Shown: positions 34,090 to 44,120 of the stretch, in pieces
How the letters are laid out: each line of letters starts with the position of its first letter
Position numbering within the stretch: the stretch's first letter is position 1
Assembly (NCBI GenBank): GCA_964292695.1
Contig: CAXYWB010000005.1
Span: 1-63,818 of the forward strand
Length of the DNA: 63,818 nucleotides
Source: UPXZ01 sp018055865
Lineage (GTDB): Bacteria; Bacteroidota; Bacteroidia; Bacteroidales; Paludibacteraceae
Direction of reading: 5' to 3'
Translations under genes and position numbers: made by a program
Notes under the pieces: model-generated
Database searches by the model: none
Told to the model about the DNA's origin: nothing
What the model saw: only the letters and a program-made list of their open reading frames with translations

Positions 34090-35292
34090 ATGAATCAACT
34101 GCCAAAAGATAAAAGCAGACTTTTTCCCGAAGAATGCCTGATCAGAGAAATTGCCGGGAAACCACGGCTTTCAATAGGTATTCCGAAAGAAAATCCTGCC
34201 ATCGAAACGCGTTTAGCCCTCACTCCCGAGGGAGTAAGTATTATCACCGAAGAAGGTCACAGCGTTTACGTTCAGCGCGGTGCCGGAGCACCCATGTCAT
34301 ACACAGACTTCCAATACAGTGAAGCAGGTGCGTATCTGGTAGAAGATGTATCAGAAGTTTTCGGAGCCGATATTGTGCTGAAAATCACACCTCCCGGTAT
34401 CGAAGAGCTGAATCTGATGCAAAATCGCTCCACCATTTTTTCGATGCTTCAGCTAAGCAATCTTTCCAGAGAAGCCATAGAGCTGATGATGCAGAAAAAA
34501 ATGAATGCTTTTGCCTATGAACTGATCAAGGACGAACAAAAAGCTTTTCCGGTAGTCAATTCCATTGCCGAAATTGAAGGAAATACAGCCATAGCAGTCA
34601 TTTCGGATCTGATGAGCAGTGAACGCGGCGGGAAAGGCATACTTCTGGGCGGAGTGGCAGGAATTACACCTCCCGAAATTGTGATACTGGGAGCAAGTAT
34701 AACCGGATCTGTGGCAGCCAGAGCAGCTATCGGACTTGGAGCCATGGTCAAAGTTTTCGATCACGACATCAATAAACTCCGAAAAATACAACACTACCTG
34801 AGTCGACAGGTATTCACATCGGTCATTCACCCCAACGTACTATTCAAAGCACTCGCATCGGCCGATGCCGTAATCGGCAACCTGCGATACATTTACGGTT
34901 CCGAACGATTCATGGTTTCCGAAGAATTGGTAAAAACGATGAAAAAAGGTGCAGTAATAGTTGATTTGAGTGTCGATCAGGGTGGATGTTTTGAAACTTC
35001 GGAATGCCGCACCATGGCAAATCCCGTTTTTGAAAAACACGGAATTATACACTATTGCGTTCCCAATATTTCTGCACGGGTAGGGCGCACATCATCCATG
35101 GCTCTGAGCAATATCTTCACTTCTATTCTGTTAAAAATAGGCCATTCAGGAAGCGTAAAACAATCGGTGGCAGATAGTTCGGGGTTCAGGCACGGATCGT
35201 ATGTTTTCAATGGAGTGATGGTCAACAGACTTATCGGCGATTATTACAACATTCCATCCAATGATATCGGATTACTCCTGGCGGGTTATTGA
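34090..35292 (+). CDS. ald: Alanine dehydrogenase family protein
   Basis: A 400-residue NAD(P)-dependent oxidoreductase of the alanine dehydrogenase/transhydrogenase-alpha family, expected to convert alanine and pyruvate plus ammonia. The N-domain has GIPKENPAIETRLALTPEGV with the substrate-binding arginine. The Rossmann motif is VILGASITGSVAARAA (about 200), where a Ser-Ile-Thr stretch replaces the more usual GxGxxG. The catalytic-loop Asp is in IVDLSVDQGGCFETS. About 30 N-terminal residues precede the usual start and are common in Bacteroidota homologues. Substrate specificity is inferred from the family only. Confidence 0.83.
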   Translation: MNQLPKDKSRLFPEECLIREIAGKPRLSIGIPKENPAIETRLALTPEGVSIITEEGHSVYVQRGAGAPMSYTDFQYSEAGAYLVEDVSEVFGADIVLKITPPGIEELNLMQNRSTIFSMLQLSNLSREAIELMMQKKMNAFAYELIKDEQKAFPVVNSIAEIEGNTAIAVISDLMSSERGGKGILLGGVAGITPPEIVILGASITGSVAARAAIGLGAMVKVFDHDINKLRKIQHYLSRQVFTSVIHPNVLFKALASADAVIGNLRYIYGSERFMVSEELVKTMKKGAVIVDLSVDQGGCFETSECRTMANPVFEKHGIIHYCVPNISARVGRTSSMALSNIFTSILLKIGHSGSVKQSVADSSGFRHGSYVFNGVMVNRLIGDYYNIPSNDIGLLLAGY

Positions 35293-35357
35293 TTTTGTTT
35301 GCAATTCTGGCTCTTCTAAATTCGGATATAATACATTAAAAATGCCAACAACGACCT

Positions 35358-37625
35358 ATGTCAAAACATTATTTAAAGGAACAGGCGGCTGATGAGGAAT
35401 TAATTCAGAGAGAATTTGACGGGTTATTGCAGGACTATCTGAACTCAAATCACCGGAAAAAAGTAGATCTGATTACCAAAGCTTTCAACTTTGCACATGC
35501 AGCTCACAAGGGGGTAAAACGTCGTTCGGGCGAGCCCTACATTCTTCATCCTCTGGCTGTAGCACGTATTGTACTCAACGAAATAGGACTTGGCTCTACC
35601 TCCATTTGCTCTGCTTTACTCCACGATGTGGTGGAAGATACAGACTACACGGTAGAAGACATTGAGAACATGTTCGGGTCCAAGATTGCTCAGATTGTCG
35701 ACGGGTTGACAAAAATTTCAGGTGGTGTGTTTGGCGAGAAAGCATCCGAGCAAGCCGAAAATTTCCGTAAACTGCTATTGACTATGTCCGACGACATTCG
35801 GGTAATTCTGATAAAAATAGCAGACCGACTTCACAACATGCGTACGTTGGGCTCCATGCCGCCTGCCAAACAGTATAAAATTGCAGGCGAAACCGAATAT
35901 ATATACGCACCATTAGCCCATCGTCTGGGACTTTTTCGGATCAAAACCGAACTTGAAAACCTGAGTTTCAAATACGACCATCCGGAGACATATCACGAAA
36001 TAGAACAAAAACTGGAAGGTGAAAAAAAATCATTAAACAGGTTCTATCTGGAGTTTTCAAAACCCATTTTTAACAAACTGAATGATCAGGGTTATCAATT
36101 TGAGTTGAAAGAAAGGATTAAATCCGTATATTCTATCTGGAACAAAATGTCGTCCCGAAACATACCCTTCGAAGAAGTGTATGATATTCTTGCCCTTAGA
36201 ATAATATTTGAGCCCAAAGAAGGAGTTGACGAAAAAGTACAGTGCTGGATGATCTATTCGGCAATAACAGCGATTTACAAACCCCATCCGGAGCGCATCC
36301 GCGACTGGGTGAGTACACCTAAAGCCAATGGGTATGAAGCATTACACGTTACGGTGATGACACCGGGTGGACGTTGGGTAGAAATTCAGATTCGCAGCAG
36401 ACGTATGCACGATATAGCAGAACGCGGGCTGGCAGCTCACTGGAAATACAAAACAGGACATCAGGATGAGTCTGAACTGGATAAATGGCTGAAAACAATC
36501 AAAGAACTACTTGAAAATCCCGAACCGAATGCCATTGATTTCATCGATACGTTCAAATTAAATTTGTTCGCATCCGAAATATTTGTTTTCACACCAAAAG
36601 GCGACATTAAAACCATTGCCAAAAATGCTACCGCACTCGATTTTGCTTTTATGCTCCATTCAGACATTGGCTATCAGAGCATTGCAGCCAAAGTGAATCA
36701 TAAATTGGTGCCACTTAACACCAAACTTAACAGCGGCGATCAGGTAGAAATTCTTACTTCAAAAAAACAAATCCCTCAGCCTGAATGGCTCAACTATATA
36801 ACCACTGCTCATGCCCGATCCAAACTCCAGAACTATTTCAAAAGGGAAGAAAAAAACCTGATTAGCGAGGGGCAGCGTAAAATTGAAGAAGTTTTATTAA
36901 AAGCCAATATTGCATCCGGTAATGAAAACCTGCTAAAAATACTGAGCTTCTACAATCTTTCCCAACGAAACGATTTTTATTTACAGGTAGGACAAGGATC
37001 CATCAATCCGGAAGATATTCCGCATGTACTGAAGCCAAAATCACAAAGTGTATTTTCGAAAATTCTTAAGCCATTTGCATCATCGTCGGGAGAGAAGAAA
37101 GAAAAAGAAAAGGAAAAAGCCGAAAATTCAGAAGAAACTCAGGATAAAACGGAAAAAAAGATTGACTTTAAGAAAACCTACAAGCTTAACGAACTCAACG
37201 TGGGAAAATCCTACGAGCTGGCCAATTGCTGCAGCCCCATTCCGGGCGACGATGTGCTGGGTTATGTAACCGACCAGGGAATGATTCAGATTCACAGACG
37301 CAACTGCAGCATTGCTACGGTTATTAAAAGTAATTTCGGAAACCGGATTGTAAACGTGGAATGGGGTGCACATAAAGCACTCACTTTCGTCGAATTGCTC
37401 GAAATCAAAGGTATTGACAAAGTGGGCATTCTGATTGAAATCCTGAAAGTAATATCAGAGGGTTATGGCGTAAACATCAAAAAAATGAGTATTGAAAGTG
37501 AAAACGGACTATTCACCGGCTATTTTGAAGTCATTGTTCGTGACACCGAAGATATAAACAATCTCGTATCAAATTTATTGAAAATCAACGAAATAAATTC
37601 TGTTCACCGGGTTCAGAAAAACTAA
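35358..37625 (+). CDS. rel: Bifunctional (p)ppGpp synthetase/hydrolase
   Basis: A 755-residue long RelA/SpoT homologue that makes and degrades (p)ppGpp. The HD hydrolase domain has ALLHDVVEDTDYT with His89/Asp90 and looks active. The synthetase domain contains RIRDWVSTPKANGYEALHVT and WVEIQIRS. The TGS domain is near 405-470 (FVFTPKGDIKTI) and a C-terminal ACT domain occupies the last 80 residues. Between them is a zinc-finger-type segment, ELANCCSPIPGDDVLGYV. A Lys/Glu-rich low-complexity linker (about 575-600) precedes it. The gene is monocistronic with a strong terminator. Confidence 0.95.
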   Translation: MSKHYLKEQAADEELIQREFDGLLQDYLNSNHRKKVDLITKAFNFAHAAHKGVKRRSGEPYILHPLAVARIVLNEIGLGSTSICSALLHDVVEDTDYTVEDIENMFGSKIAQIVDGLTKISGGVFGEKASEQAENFRKLLLTMSDDIRVILIKIADRLHNMRTLGSMPPAKQYKIAGETEYIYAPLAHRLGLFRIKTELENLSFKYDHPETYHEIEQKLEGEKKSLNRFYLEFSKPIFNKLNDQGYQFELKERIKSVYSIWNKMSSRNIPFEEVYDILALRIIFEPKEGVDEKVQCWMIYSAITAIYKPHPERIRDWVSTPKANGYEALHVTVMTPGGRWVEIQIRSRRMHDIAERGLAAHWKYKTGHQDESELDKWLKTIKELLENPEPNAIDFIDTFKLNLFASEIFVFTPKGDIKTIAKNATALDFAFMLHSDIGYQSIAAKVNHKLVPLNTKLNSGDQVEILTSKKQIPQPEWLNYITTAHARSKLQNYFKREEKNLISEGQRKIEEVLLKANIASGNENLLKILSFYNLSQRNDFYLQVGQGSINPEDIPHVLKPKSQSVFSKILKPFASSSGEKKEKEKEKAENSEETQDKTEKKIDFKKTYKLNELNVGKSYELANCCSPIPGDDVLGYVTDQGMIQIHRRNCSIATVIKSNFGNRIVNVEWGAHKALTFVELLEIKGIDKVGILIEILKVISEGYGVNIKKMSIESENGLFTGYFEVIVRDTEDINNLVSNLLKINEINSVHRVQKN

Positions 37626-37670
37626 GCTACAAACATAAATATATCAACACATTCGGTGACGAAAATAACT

Positions 37671-37712
37671 AACGACTCAGTTTCTTTTTTGACTGAGTCG
37701 TTTATTGTTTTA
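37671..37712 (+). terminator. Intrinsic terminator after rel
   Basis: AACGACTCAGT (37671-37681) pairs with ACTGAGTCGTT (37692-37702), followed by a T-rich tract. It may also serve the convergent hydrolase gene. Confidence 0.85.
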
Positions 37713-37733
37713 TTATCAGGAAAAATATACGTT

Positions 37734-38681
37734 TTAATCAGATATCATAACACTTTCCATTTCCCTGAAAACATGCATCTGCAATGCTCTGTCTGAAGTT
37801 GTAACTCCGTCTCTTCCGCTCAGACGTGTGAATACGTGCAGTTTTGAATCGACCATTTCAACTTCTGTTTTACTGCCATCCGCATTTCTCATTCCACGGT
37901 ATATCAATACAGCACTAACCGGATCGGCCGAGCCGTCAGATATGCTTTTATACGTCTTCAATCCGGAGCCTTCGGGCAACGTAATACCGGCCTGAAGGTC
38001 TTTTCTTGTCAGATCAATTAAATCCATAAGCTGATTTAATGATTGATACGGACGGTAAGTGTACCATTTCCCTTGTTCGCCATTCGTCATTTCGGTAATA
38101 GCAAAGCCCAGAACAGGACCCAGTGCTGATACCAGCGTCAGCGATTTATTGGATGATACGACAATGGGATCTATCAAAAAAATCTTGTTGGGCTTCGTCA
38201 GATTGTCAAAAAATCCGGATTTCACCATATTGATAATAAGTGGACAGCCGGTAGAAGATCCTGCCAGGTAGATATTCTTATATCCCATGTCGCTCAATTT
38301 TTCGTACTCATCCCGGATAGACATTTGCCAGTCTTTCCACGTTGACTCCTTGAAATCCTGATACGAACGGCCATGCCCGCCCAGCAGCACCTGCGACACC
38401 AGAAAAGTACGGGTACTGTCGGCATACTCACGAAGCTCGTCCCATTCAAATGTAGTGGCACTGTAGCCATGTGCCGCAATAATTACCGGTATATTTTTCT
38501 GCTCGTTGTCCGGAACGGGGTATCGGGCAGATATCAGAAAATTTTCGGGCTGCGAAAGCGACAAATCGAAAATCCGGTCGCCATCAAGCATCGTTGCATC
38601 ATCAATTTCGGGAGTCTTAGCACACGAAGCAAACAAGATCAGCCAAAAAAGCGGAATATATCTGAATGTTTTCATGTTCAT
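37734..38681 (-). CDS. Lipoprotein alpha/beta hydrolase
   Basis: A 315-residue exported protein with a lipoprotein signal ending LFASC (Cys20). The body is an alpha/beta hydrolase: oxyanion region AAHGYSATTFEW (69-80), nucleophile elbow AGSSTGCP with Ser143, an Asp candidate at 253 (GSADPVSAVL) and His282 (SKLHVF). The catalytic triad is therefore probably complete. I do not recognise a substrate; the fold includes lipases, esterases and peptidases. It lies 3 nt after the small outer-membrane protein gene, so they form a two-gene operon. The second methionine (38675) is an equally possible start. Confidence 0.78.
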   Translation of the reverse strand: MNMKTFRYIPLFWLILFASCAKTPEIDDATMLDGDRIFDLSLSQPENFLISARYPVPDNEQKNIPVIIAAHGYSATTFEWDELREYADSTRTFLVSQVLLGGHGRSYQDFKESTWKDWQMSIRDEYEKLSDMGYKNIYLAGSSTGCPLIINMVKSGFFDNLTKPNKIFLIDPIVVSSNKSLTLVSALGPVLGFAITEMTNGEQGKWYTYRPYQSLNQLMDLIDLTRKDLQAGITLPEGSGLKTYKSISDGSADPVSAVLIYRGMRNADGSKTEVEMVDSKLHVFTRLSGRDGVTTSDRALQMHVFREMESVMISD

Positions 38682-38684
38682 TTT

Positions 38685-39218
38685 TCATTTAAAAGTGTAA
38701 TAAGCTTTCAACTGATAAAAAACCGGAAATAACGTTCCAGGTCCCTGCTCTCCATTACTACCGATGAGATTATAGCCTACTGAAGCCGAAAGTGACAATG
38801 GAAAAACGAAACGATAAACCAGTCCGGATTCAAATTGCAACAGCGGAGAACTGGCAGGCAATGCATCAAACTCCTGATTTTCATAGTGAGCCATAAAATA
38901 ACCGGTATTAAAACCTGTGAAAAGCTGAAAAGGACGAGTCGGCAAAAAGCGCCAGTCAGCACCAATAGTTAAACTCTCCTGCTTAACCGCATTTGAGCCG
39001 ATGGCACTCCCCAGTCGACTGGTAACAAAGGCAGATTTCAAGTGAATTTTCTTCCCAAGTAAAAAATCTGATGTAAAATCAACTCCAAGTCCGTTTTCCC
39101 AATACAGTTTCTGTGTTTTTTGCGACATCAAACCGGCGCTTAGCTCATAATTTTTAGAAAATTGAGCATCAGCAGAACCGATAATTAGTAGAAAAAATAA
39201 CAATAGCAGCTTATTCAT
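38685..39218 (-). CDS. Small outer-membrane beta-barrel protein
   Basis: A 177-residue exported protein. The signal peptide is MNKLLLLFFLLIIGSADA, cleaved before Q. The mature chain alternates hydrophobic and polar residues in about eight strands. It ends FYQLKAYYTFK, compatible with an eight-stranded outer-membrane barrel. I chose ATG 39218; an upstream in-frame ATG would add 28 residues that include the promoter region. No family is recognised. It is first in an operon with the lipoprotein hydrolase (3-nt gap), which suggests the two act together at the outer membrane. Confidence 0.72.
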   Translation of the reverse strand: MNKLLLLFFLLIIGSADAQFSKNYELSAGLMSQKTQKLYWENGLGVDFTSDFLLGKKIHLKSAFVTSRLGSAIGSNAVKQESLTIGADWRFLPTRPFQLFTGFNTGYFMAHYENQEFDALPASSPLLQFESGLVYRFVFPLSLSASVGYNLIGSNGEQGPGTLFPVFYQLKAYYTFK

Positions 39219-39530
39219 ACTTTCAGTATTTTTTTCGAATTTCGACAAATATAATACAATATTCAAAAATATAATTCCCGACAAACACATTTCTGTTACC
39301 ACAACCAGAAATCGATATTTTAAAATTCACAATCAATTGATTAATAATACTTTCCAGCATAAGCAACATTCACGAATTTGCATTCAGGTAAAAAAAAAGA
39401 ATTGAGGTTAAAATTGCTACTTTATAAATACAATCTATATTCTATTCGCTCTTTTCAATAATATCAATCTGAACATATTCATCCTGTTAGCGTTCTAACG
39501 ATAATATCATTCAAAAGTAAAAAAATAAGT
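39219..39530. other. Divergent intergenic region
   Basis: 312 nt of AT-rich sequence between the outer-membrane protein gene and doxX. It contains one minus-strand promoter box (39246-39253), an imperfect palindrome around CAATCAATTGATTA, and a small hairpin (GTTAG, CTAAC) near 39487-39500. No gene or RNA is recognised. Confidence 0.5.
39246..39253 (-). promoter_or_regulatory. Promoter -7 box of the OMP-hydrolase operon
   Basis: TATATTTG on the minus strand, 28 nt before ATG 39218, supports that start codon. Confidence 0.5.
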
Positions 39531-39980
39531 ATGAAAACATTATTTTGTAATACAGACAGCGATTGTAACAGGAAATTAAAAGATTGGGGATTATTAGTTT
39601 TAAGACTGGTGGTTGGCATTTTTATGCTTACTCACGGTTGGGCAAAACTTTCGAACTTTGCCGAAATGAGTCAGCAGTTTCCGGCCATGATGGGATTGAG
39701 CTCTCAGGCAGGACTCACCCTCATCATTTTTGCCGAATTTTTCTGTTCCATTGCGTTGATTTTAGGGTTATTTACCCGTTTGGCTGCCATTCCACTTATT
39801 ATAGGTATGGCTGTAGCTGCATTTGTGGCTCATGGAGCCGATCCATTTTCGGCTAAAGAATTATCCTTGCTTTATCTTGGAGTATATGTAAGCCTGCTTC
39901 TGACCGGTGCCGGCAAAATTTCGCTCGACAGGTTGATTTACAACAAATTCTTTGCCGGAGCAAAAATCGGAAATAAATAA
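39531..39980 (+). CDS. DoxX-family membrane protein
   Basis: A 149-residue inner-membrane protein with four hydrophobic helices. The DoxX signature is visible in LLVLRLVVGIFMLTHGWAKL and in GLFTRLAAIPLIIGM. The first 15 residues are polar with two cysteines, as in many homologues. DoxX proteins are linked to redox or thiosulfate metabolism in some bacteria, but most members have no assigned role. It is a single gene followed by a strong terminator. Confidence 0.88.
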   Translation: MKTLFCNTDSDCNRKLKDWGLLVLRLVVGIFMLTHGWAKLSNFAEMSQQFPAMMGLSSQAGLTLIIFAEFFCSIALILGLFTRLAAIPLIIGMAVAAFVAHGADPFSAKELSLLYLGVYVSLLLTGAGKISLDRLIYNKFFAGAKIGNK

Positions 39981-39983
39981 CCG

Positions 39984-40044
39984 GTGTGAGATTCTAATCA
40001 CACATTTACAAGGGGATACAATGAAAATTGTATCCTTTTTTTTT
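39984..40044 (+). terminator. Two hairpins after doxX, the second an intrinsic terminator
   Basis: GTGTGA and TCACAC (39984-40003) form a small hairpin. GGATACAAT (40014-40022) and ATTGTATCC (40027-40035) form a perfect 9-bp stem with loop GAAA, followed by nine Ts. Confidence 0.88.
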
Positions 40045-40219
40045 GTTAAAATCCACTTGCATAATCCCCGAAAAAGCAGTAACTTAGTGCAATTTTTCAG
40101 GGGTACAATTTATCACTGATAAGAACCGTGTTTTGCACAATTAATTTTTCGCAAACAGCTGATATAGCTCAAATTAGTAAATACAGATTGTGTGAGTTTA
40201 TTGTTATAAATTTATTAAA

Positions 40220-42751
40220 ATGATTGATCAAGAAGACAAAATTATCAAAGTGAACATTGATGACGAGATGAAATCGTCATACATAGATTATTCTATGTCA
40301 GTAATTGTTTCCCGTGCACTTCCGGATGTACGCGACGGTCTCAAACCGGTACACCGTCGGGTGTTGTTCGGGATGAATGAGTTAGGAAACAATTCTGACA
40401 AACCTTATAAAAAATCAGCCAGAATAGTGGGAGAAGTAATGGGTAAGTTTCACCCGCACGGTGACTCATCCATATACGGCACATTAGTTCGCCTGGCGCA
40501 ACCCTGGGCTATGCGCTACATGCTGGTCGACGGGCAGGGTAACTTTGGTTCGGTAGACGGCGACGGCGCTGCAGCTATGCGATACACCGAAGCAAGACTT
40601 CAGAAAATAGCGGAAGAAATGCTTGATGACATAAACAAGGACACCGTTGATTTTCAGGGTAACTTTGACAATACACTCAAAGAGCCCAAAGTGTTGCCTT
40701 CACGCATACCGAATCTGATAGTAAACGGATCGTCAGGAATAGCTGTAGGTATGGCTACCAATATGCCGACCCATAACCTCTCAGAAACTGTTGACGCATG
40801 TATTGCCTACATCGACAACAACGATATTGAAATTTCCGAGATAATAAAACACATCAAAGCACCCGATTTCCCAACCGGAGGCATCATCTACGGGTATGCC
40901 GGAGTAAAAGAAGCATTTGAAACAGGTCACGGCAGGATAGTAATACGTGCCCGTGCAGAAATAGAAACAGAAGCCAACGGACACGAACGGCTCATCATTT
41001 CAGAAATTCCTTATATGGTCAACAAATCCGAGTTGATCAAGGCCATTGCCAACATGGTAACCGAAAAAAGAATAGAAGGAATTTCGAACATAACGGACGA
41101 GACAAACCGCGAAGGAATGCGCATAGTAATTGACATCAAACGCGATGCCAATCCGGGAGTGGTGCTGAATAAACTTTACAAATACTCGGCACTTCAGTCG
41201 TCATTCAGTGTCAACAATATTGCTCTGGTCAACAGCCGGCCGAAGCAGCTGAACATCAAAGAACTAATCAAATACTTTGTGGAGCACCGCCACGAAGTAG
41301 TGACCCGCCGCACTCAGTTTGAACTGAACGAAGCCGAAAAGCGCGCTCACCTGCTTCAGGGCTTCATGATTATTCTGGACAATCTGGATGAAGCCATTCA
41401 CATTATCCGCGATTCGCAAACTCCGGATGAAGCACGTACACGCTTGATGGAGCGATTTGAACTTTCAGAAATTCAGTCACGTGCTATTGTCGAAATGCGA
41501 CTTCGCCAGCTCACTGGTATGGAGCAAGATAAATTGCGGGCTGAATACGAAGAATTAATGAAACAGATTGAGCATTTGAAGGAAATTTTAGATACCGTAG
41601 AACTCCGAATGCAAATCATTAAAGATGAATTACTTGAAATTAAAAACAAATACGGAGATGAACGTAGAACGGAAATAGTTTATTCATCAGAAGAATTTAA
41701 TCCGGAAGACTTTTATGCCGACGATGAAATGGTAATTACGATTTCGCACCTGGGATACATCAAGCGTACCGCGCTGAGCGAATTTCGCTCGCAAGGCCGC
41801 GGAGGAGTAGGCTCCAAAGGAAGCGACTTCAGGGATGAAGATTTCATTGAACACATTTATCCGGCCACCATGCACAACACCATGCTCTTTTTCACTCAAA
41901 AAGGTCAGTGTTATTGGCTCAAAGTGTATCAAATTCCCGAAGGAACCAAAAATTCCAAAGGTCGTGCTATCCAAAATCTGCTCAACATTGCTTCGGACGA
42001 CAAAGTGAACGGATACATCCGTGTAAAAGGACTGGAAGACAAAGAATACATCAATTCGCACTACGTAATTTTTGGCACGAAAAATGGTATTATTAAGAAA
42101 ACCTCACTCGAGGCATATTCACGTCCGCGCCTGAATGGAGTAAGAGCCATTACTATCAACGAGAACGACGAAGTGATAGAAGTACGACTTACGGACGGAA
42201 AATCCGAAATAATCATGGCTAACCGTAACGGTCGTGCCATCCGCTTCAACGAGTCAAAAGTACGCTCCATGGGACGCACAGCAGCAGGAGTGAAGGGAAT
42301 GACACTTGATAATGACGGACAAGACCAAATAATTGGCATGATTTGTGGACATACGGATGACGAAGTAGATATTCTGGTTGTATCAGAACAAGGGTATGGG
42401 AAACGTTCTTCGCTGGAAGATTATCGCGTTACAAACCGTGGTGGCAAAGGGGTAAAAACCATTAATACAACGGAAAAAACCGGAAAACTCGTATCGATTA
42501 AAGGCGTCACAGACGATAATGATCTGATGATAATCAACAAATCGGGTATTACAATCCGAATAAGCATTGCAAACCTGAGAGTGATGGGACGAGCTACTCA
42601 GGGTGTACGCATCATCAATCTCGAAAAGCGAAACGACCGGATAGCTTCAGTGTGTAAGGTAAATAAAATGGAAGAAGAAGTTCTGCCTGAAGAAGGTATA
42701 GAAGTAATTCCAAGTCCGGAATCAGGAGATACACCTGAAGAAAAAAAATGA
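40220..42751 (+). CDS. gyrA: DNA gyrase subunit A
   Basis: An 843-residue type IIA topoisomerase subunit that cuts and rejoins DNA during negative supercoiling. The catalytic tyrosine is Tyr122 (AAMRYTEARL). The quinolone region reads HPHGDSSIYGTLVR, numbered as in E. coli: Ser83 is kept and residue 87 is Gly. The C-terminal beta-pinwheel is present, and the GyrA-box GSKGSDFR region (with RGRGGVG-like QGRGGVGSKG) marks gyrase rather than topoisomerase IV. The acidic tail is usual. It is preceded by about 175 nt of AT-rich leader without a clear promoter. Confidence 0.95.
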   Translation: MIDQEDKIIKVNIDDEMKSSYIDYSMSVIVSRALPDVRDGLKPVHRRVLFGMNELGNNSDKPYKKSARIVGEVMGKFHPHGDSSIYGTLVRLAQPWAMRYMLVDGQGNFGSVDGDGAAAMRYTEARLQKIAEEMLDDINKDTVDFQGNFDNTLKEPKVLPSRIPNLIVNGSSGIAVGMATNMPTHNLSETVDACIAYIDNNDIEISEIIKHIKAPDFPTGGIIYGYAGVKEAFETGHGRIVIRARAEIETEANGHERLIISEIPYMVNKSELIKAIANMVTEKRIEGISNITDETNREGMRIVIDIKRDANPGVVLNKLYKYSALQSSFSVNNIALVNSRPKQLNIKELIKYFVEHRHEVVTRRTQFELNEAEKRAHLLQGFMIILDNLDEAIHIIRDSQTPDEARTRLMERFELSEIQSRAIVEMRLRQLTGMEQDKLRAEYEELMKQIEHLKEILDTVELRMQIIKDELLEIKNKYGDERRTEIVYSSEEFNPEDFYADDEMVITISHLGYIKRTALSEFRSQGRGGVGSKGSDFRDEDFIEHIYPATMHNTMLFFTQKGQCYWLKVYQIPEGTKNSKGRAIQNLLNIASDDKVNGYIRVKGLEDKEYINSHYVIFGTKNGIIKKTSLEAYSRPRLNGVRAITINENDEVIEVRLTDGKSEIIMANRNGRAIRFNESKVRSMGRTAAGVKGMTLDNDGQDQIIGMICGHTDDEVDILVVSEQGYGKRSSLEDYRVTNRGGKGVKTINTTEKTGKLVSIKGVTDDNDLMIINKSGITIRISIANLRVMGRATQGVRIINLEKRNDRIASVCKVNKMEEEVLPEEGIEVIPSPESGDTPEEKK

Positions 42752-42829
42752 GAATTAAATAATAAATATAGTATAAAAAAAAGATTTAACTAACGAATGT
42801 CATTTAACAAATAAAACTATTTAACGAAA

Positions 42830-44053
42830 ATGAAAAAACTATTTTTATCAATCAGTTTAATGATTGGCGTTTCAGTCGCTCTGTTTGCTCAAAAAGCAAA
42901 TGTAACTCAGGCTGGAAGTTTAACCTTACAGGAAAAACCTGATTTTAATGCTGCCCGCGAGGCTATCAAACCAGCCTTCAATGACGAGAAAACCAAAAAC
43001 GACCCAAAAACTTACTTTACAGCAGGTATGATCGGATATACCGAAAATGACGCACTTGGCAAACTTATGTTGCTGGGAAAAGAAGTGGATGCGGTAAAAA
43101 AAGGAAAAGCCATTATGGAATCCTACAATTATTTCCTGAAAGCATATCAACTGGACCAAATGCCAAACGCAAAAGGAAAAGTTAAACCAAAATATGCCAA
43201 GAAAATAAAGGATTACATTAAAGAGTATTACACCGTTCAATTCAATCTGATTGGATACGGAGCAAATTTATTCGACAAAAAGGACTACAAAAACGCTTTT
43301 GAAGTATTCAGCACATATCTGGATATCCCAAAATTGCCTATGATGAACAATGAACTATCGATGACCGACTCCACGTATCGGATGATCAAATACTTCTCGG
43401 CTCTTGCTGCTACCAATATGCAGGATCATACCAAAGCGATAGAAATTTATAAAGACATGACTGACGACAATTACGAAACTAAAAATGTATATCAGCTGTT
43501 GGCCGACGAATACCGGACCATAAACGACACGGTGAATTATCTGGCAACACTGGAACAGGGTTTCCAACTTTTCAACGACGATCCATGGTTTCTGCAAAAC
43601 ATTATCAATCACTATATCTATGCCGACAAAATAGAAGAAGCTTCCAAGTACCTGGATGCAGCCATAGCTCAGGCTCCAACCATAGCTGAATATTACTACG
43701 TAAAAGGCAATGTGGACGAAAGACTGGGTGACATGGACGCTGCACGCAAGGCTTTCGAAAAAGCGCTGGAACTTCAGCCAAAAATGGCCAATGCGTATGC
43801 AGGAATAGGACGTATTATTTTCAATCAGGCAGTAGAACTCTTAAGAGCTGCCGATTCTATCAGAGACAACAAAGTTTACAATGCCGAGGTTGCAAAAGCC
43901 AACGTAATCTTCAAGCAAGCAATGCCTTACATGGAAAAAGCCGTAGAGCTGGATCCTAAAGACACCGACTTCAAACAGGCATTGAAGATGCTTTATTATC
44001 GTCTGGGCGACAACGATAACTACGAAAAAATATCCAAAGAACTGGGCGAATAA
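42830..44053 (+). CDS. Exported tetratricopeptide-repeat protein
   Basis: A 407-residue protein with a Sec signal peptide (MKKLFLSISLMIGVSVALFA, then Q). The mature chain is helical with several TPR units, clearest at ALAATNMQDHTKAIEIYKDM, YVKGNVDERLGDMDAARKAF with EKALELQP, and the final repeats. It is probably a periplasmic scaffold for protein interactions. Related proteins are common in Bacteroidota without an assigned function. It follows gyrA by 78 nt on the same strand with no terminator between, so it may be co-transcribed. Confidence 0.82.
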   Translation: MKKLFLSISLMIGVSVALFAQKANVTQAGSLTLQEKPDFNAAREAIKPAFNDEKTKNDPKTYFTAGMIGYTENDALGKLMLLGKEVDAVKKGKAIMESYNYFLKAYQLDQMPNAKGKVKPKYAKKIKDYIKEYYTVQFNLIGYGANLFDKKDYKNAFEVFSTYLDIPKLPMMNNELSMTDSTYRMIKYFSALAATNMQDHTKAIEIYKDMTDDNYETKNVYQLLADEYRTINDTVNYLATLEQGFQLFNDDPWFLQNIINHYIYADKIEEASKYLDAAIAQAPTIAEYYYVKGNVDERLGDMDAARKAFEKALELQPKMANAYAGIGRIIFNQAVELLRAADSIRDNKVYNAEVAKANVIFKQAMPYMEKAVELDPKDTDFKQALKMLYYRLGDNDNYEKISKELGE

Positions 44054-44085
44054 TCGGGACATATAACTTTCATTCACCACCAGGC

Positions 44086-44120
44086 AAGAGGCTGTTTCGT
44101 AATGATTCAGCCTCTTTCTT
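44086..44120 (+). terminator. Intrinsic terminator after the TPR gene
   Basis: AAGAGGCTG (44086-44094) pairs with CAGCCTCTT (44108-44116), followed by a short T-rich tract. Confidence 0.7.

Noticed and set aside
37080..37170. Lys/Glu-rich stretch in the RelA/SpoT protein as a special insertion
   Set aside because: It is a short charged linker before the zinc-finger-like and ACT region; such linkers vary freely and all catalytic motifs are intact.
40457..40500. Gly at GyrA position 87 (Asp in E. coli), suggesting quinolone resistance
   Set aside because: Ser83 is kept, and as far as I recall the Bacteroidales wild type does not carry Asp here. I treat it as lineage variation, not acquired resistance.
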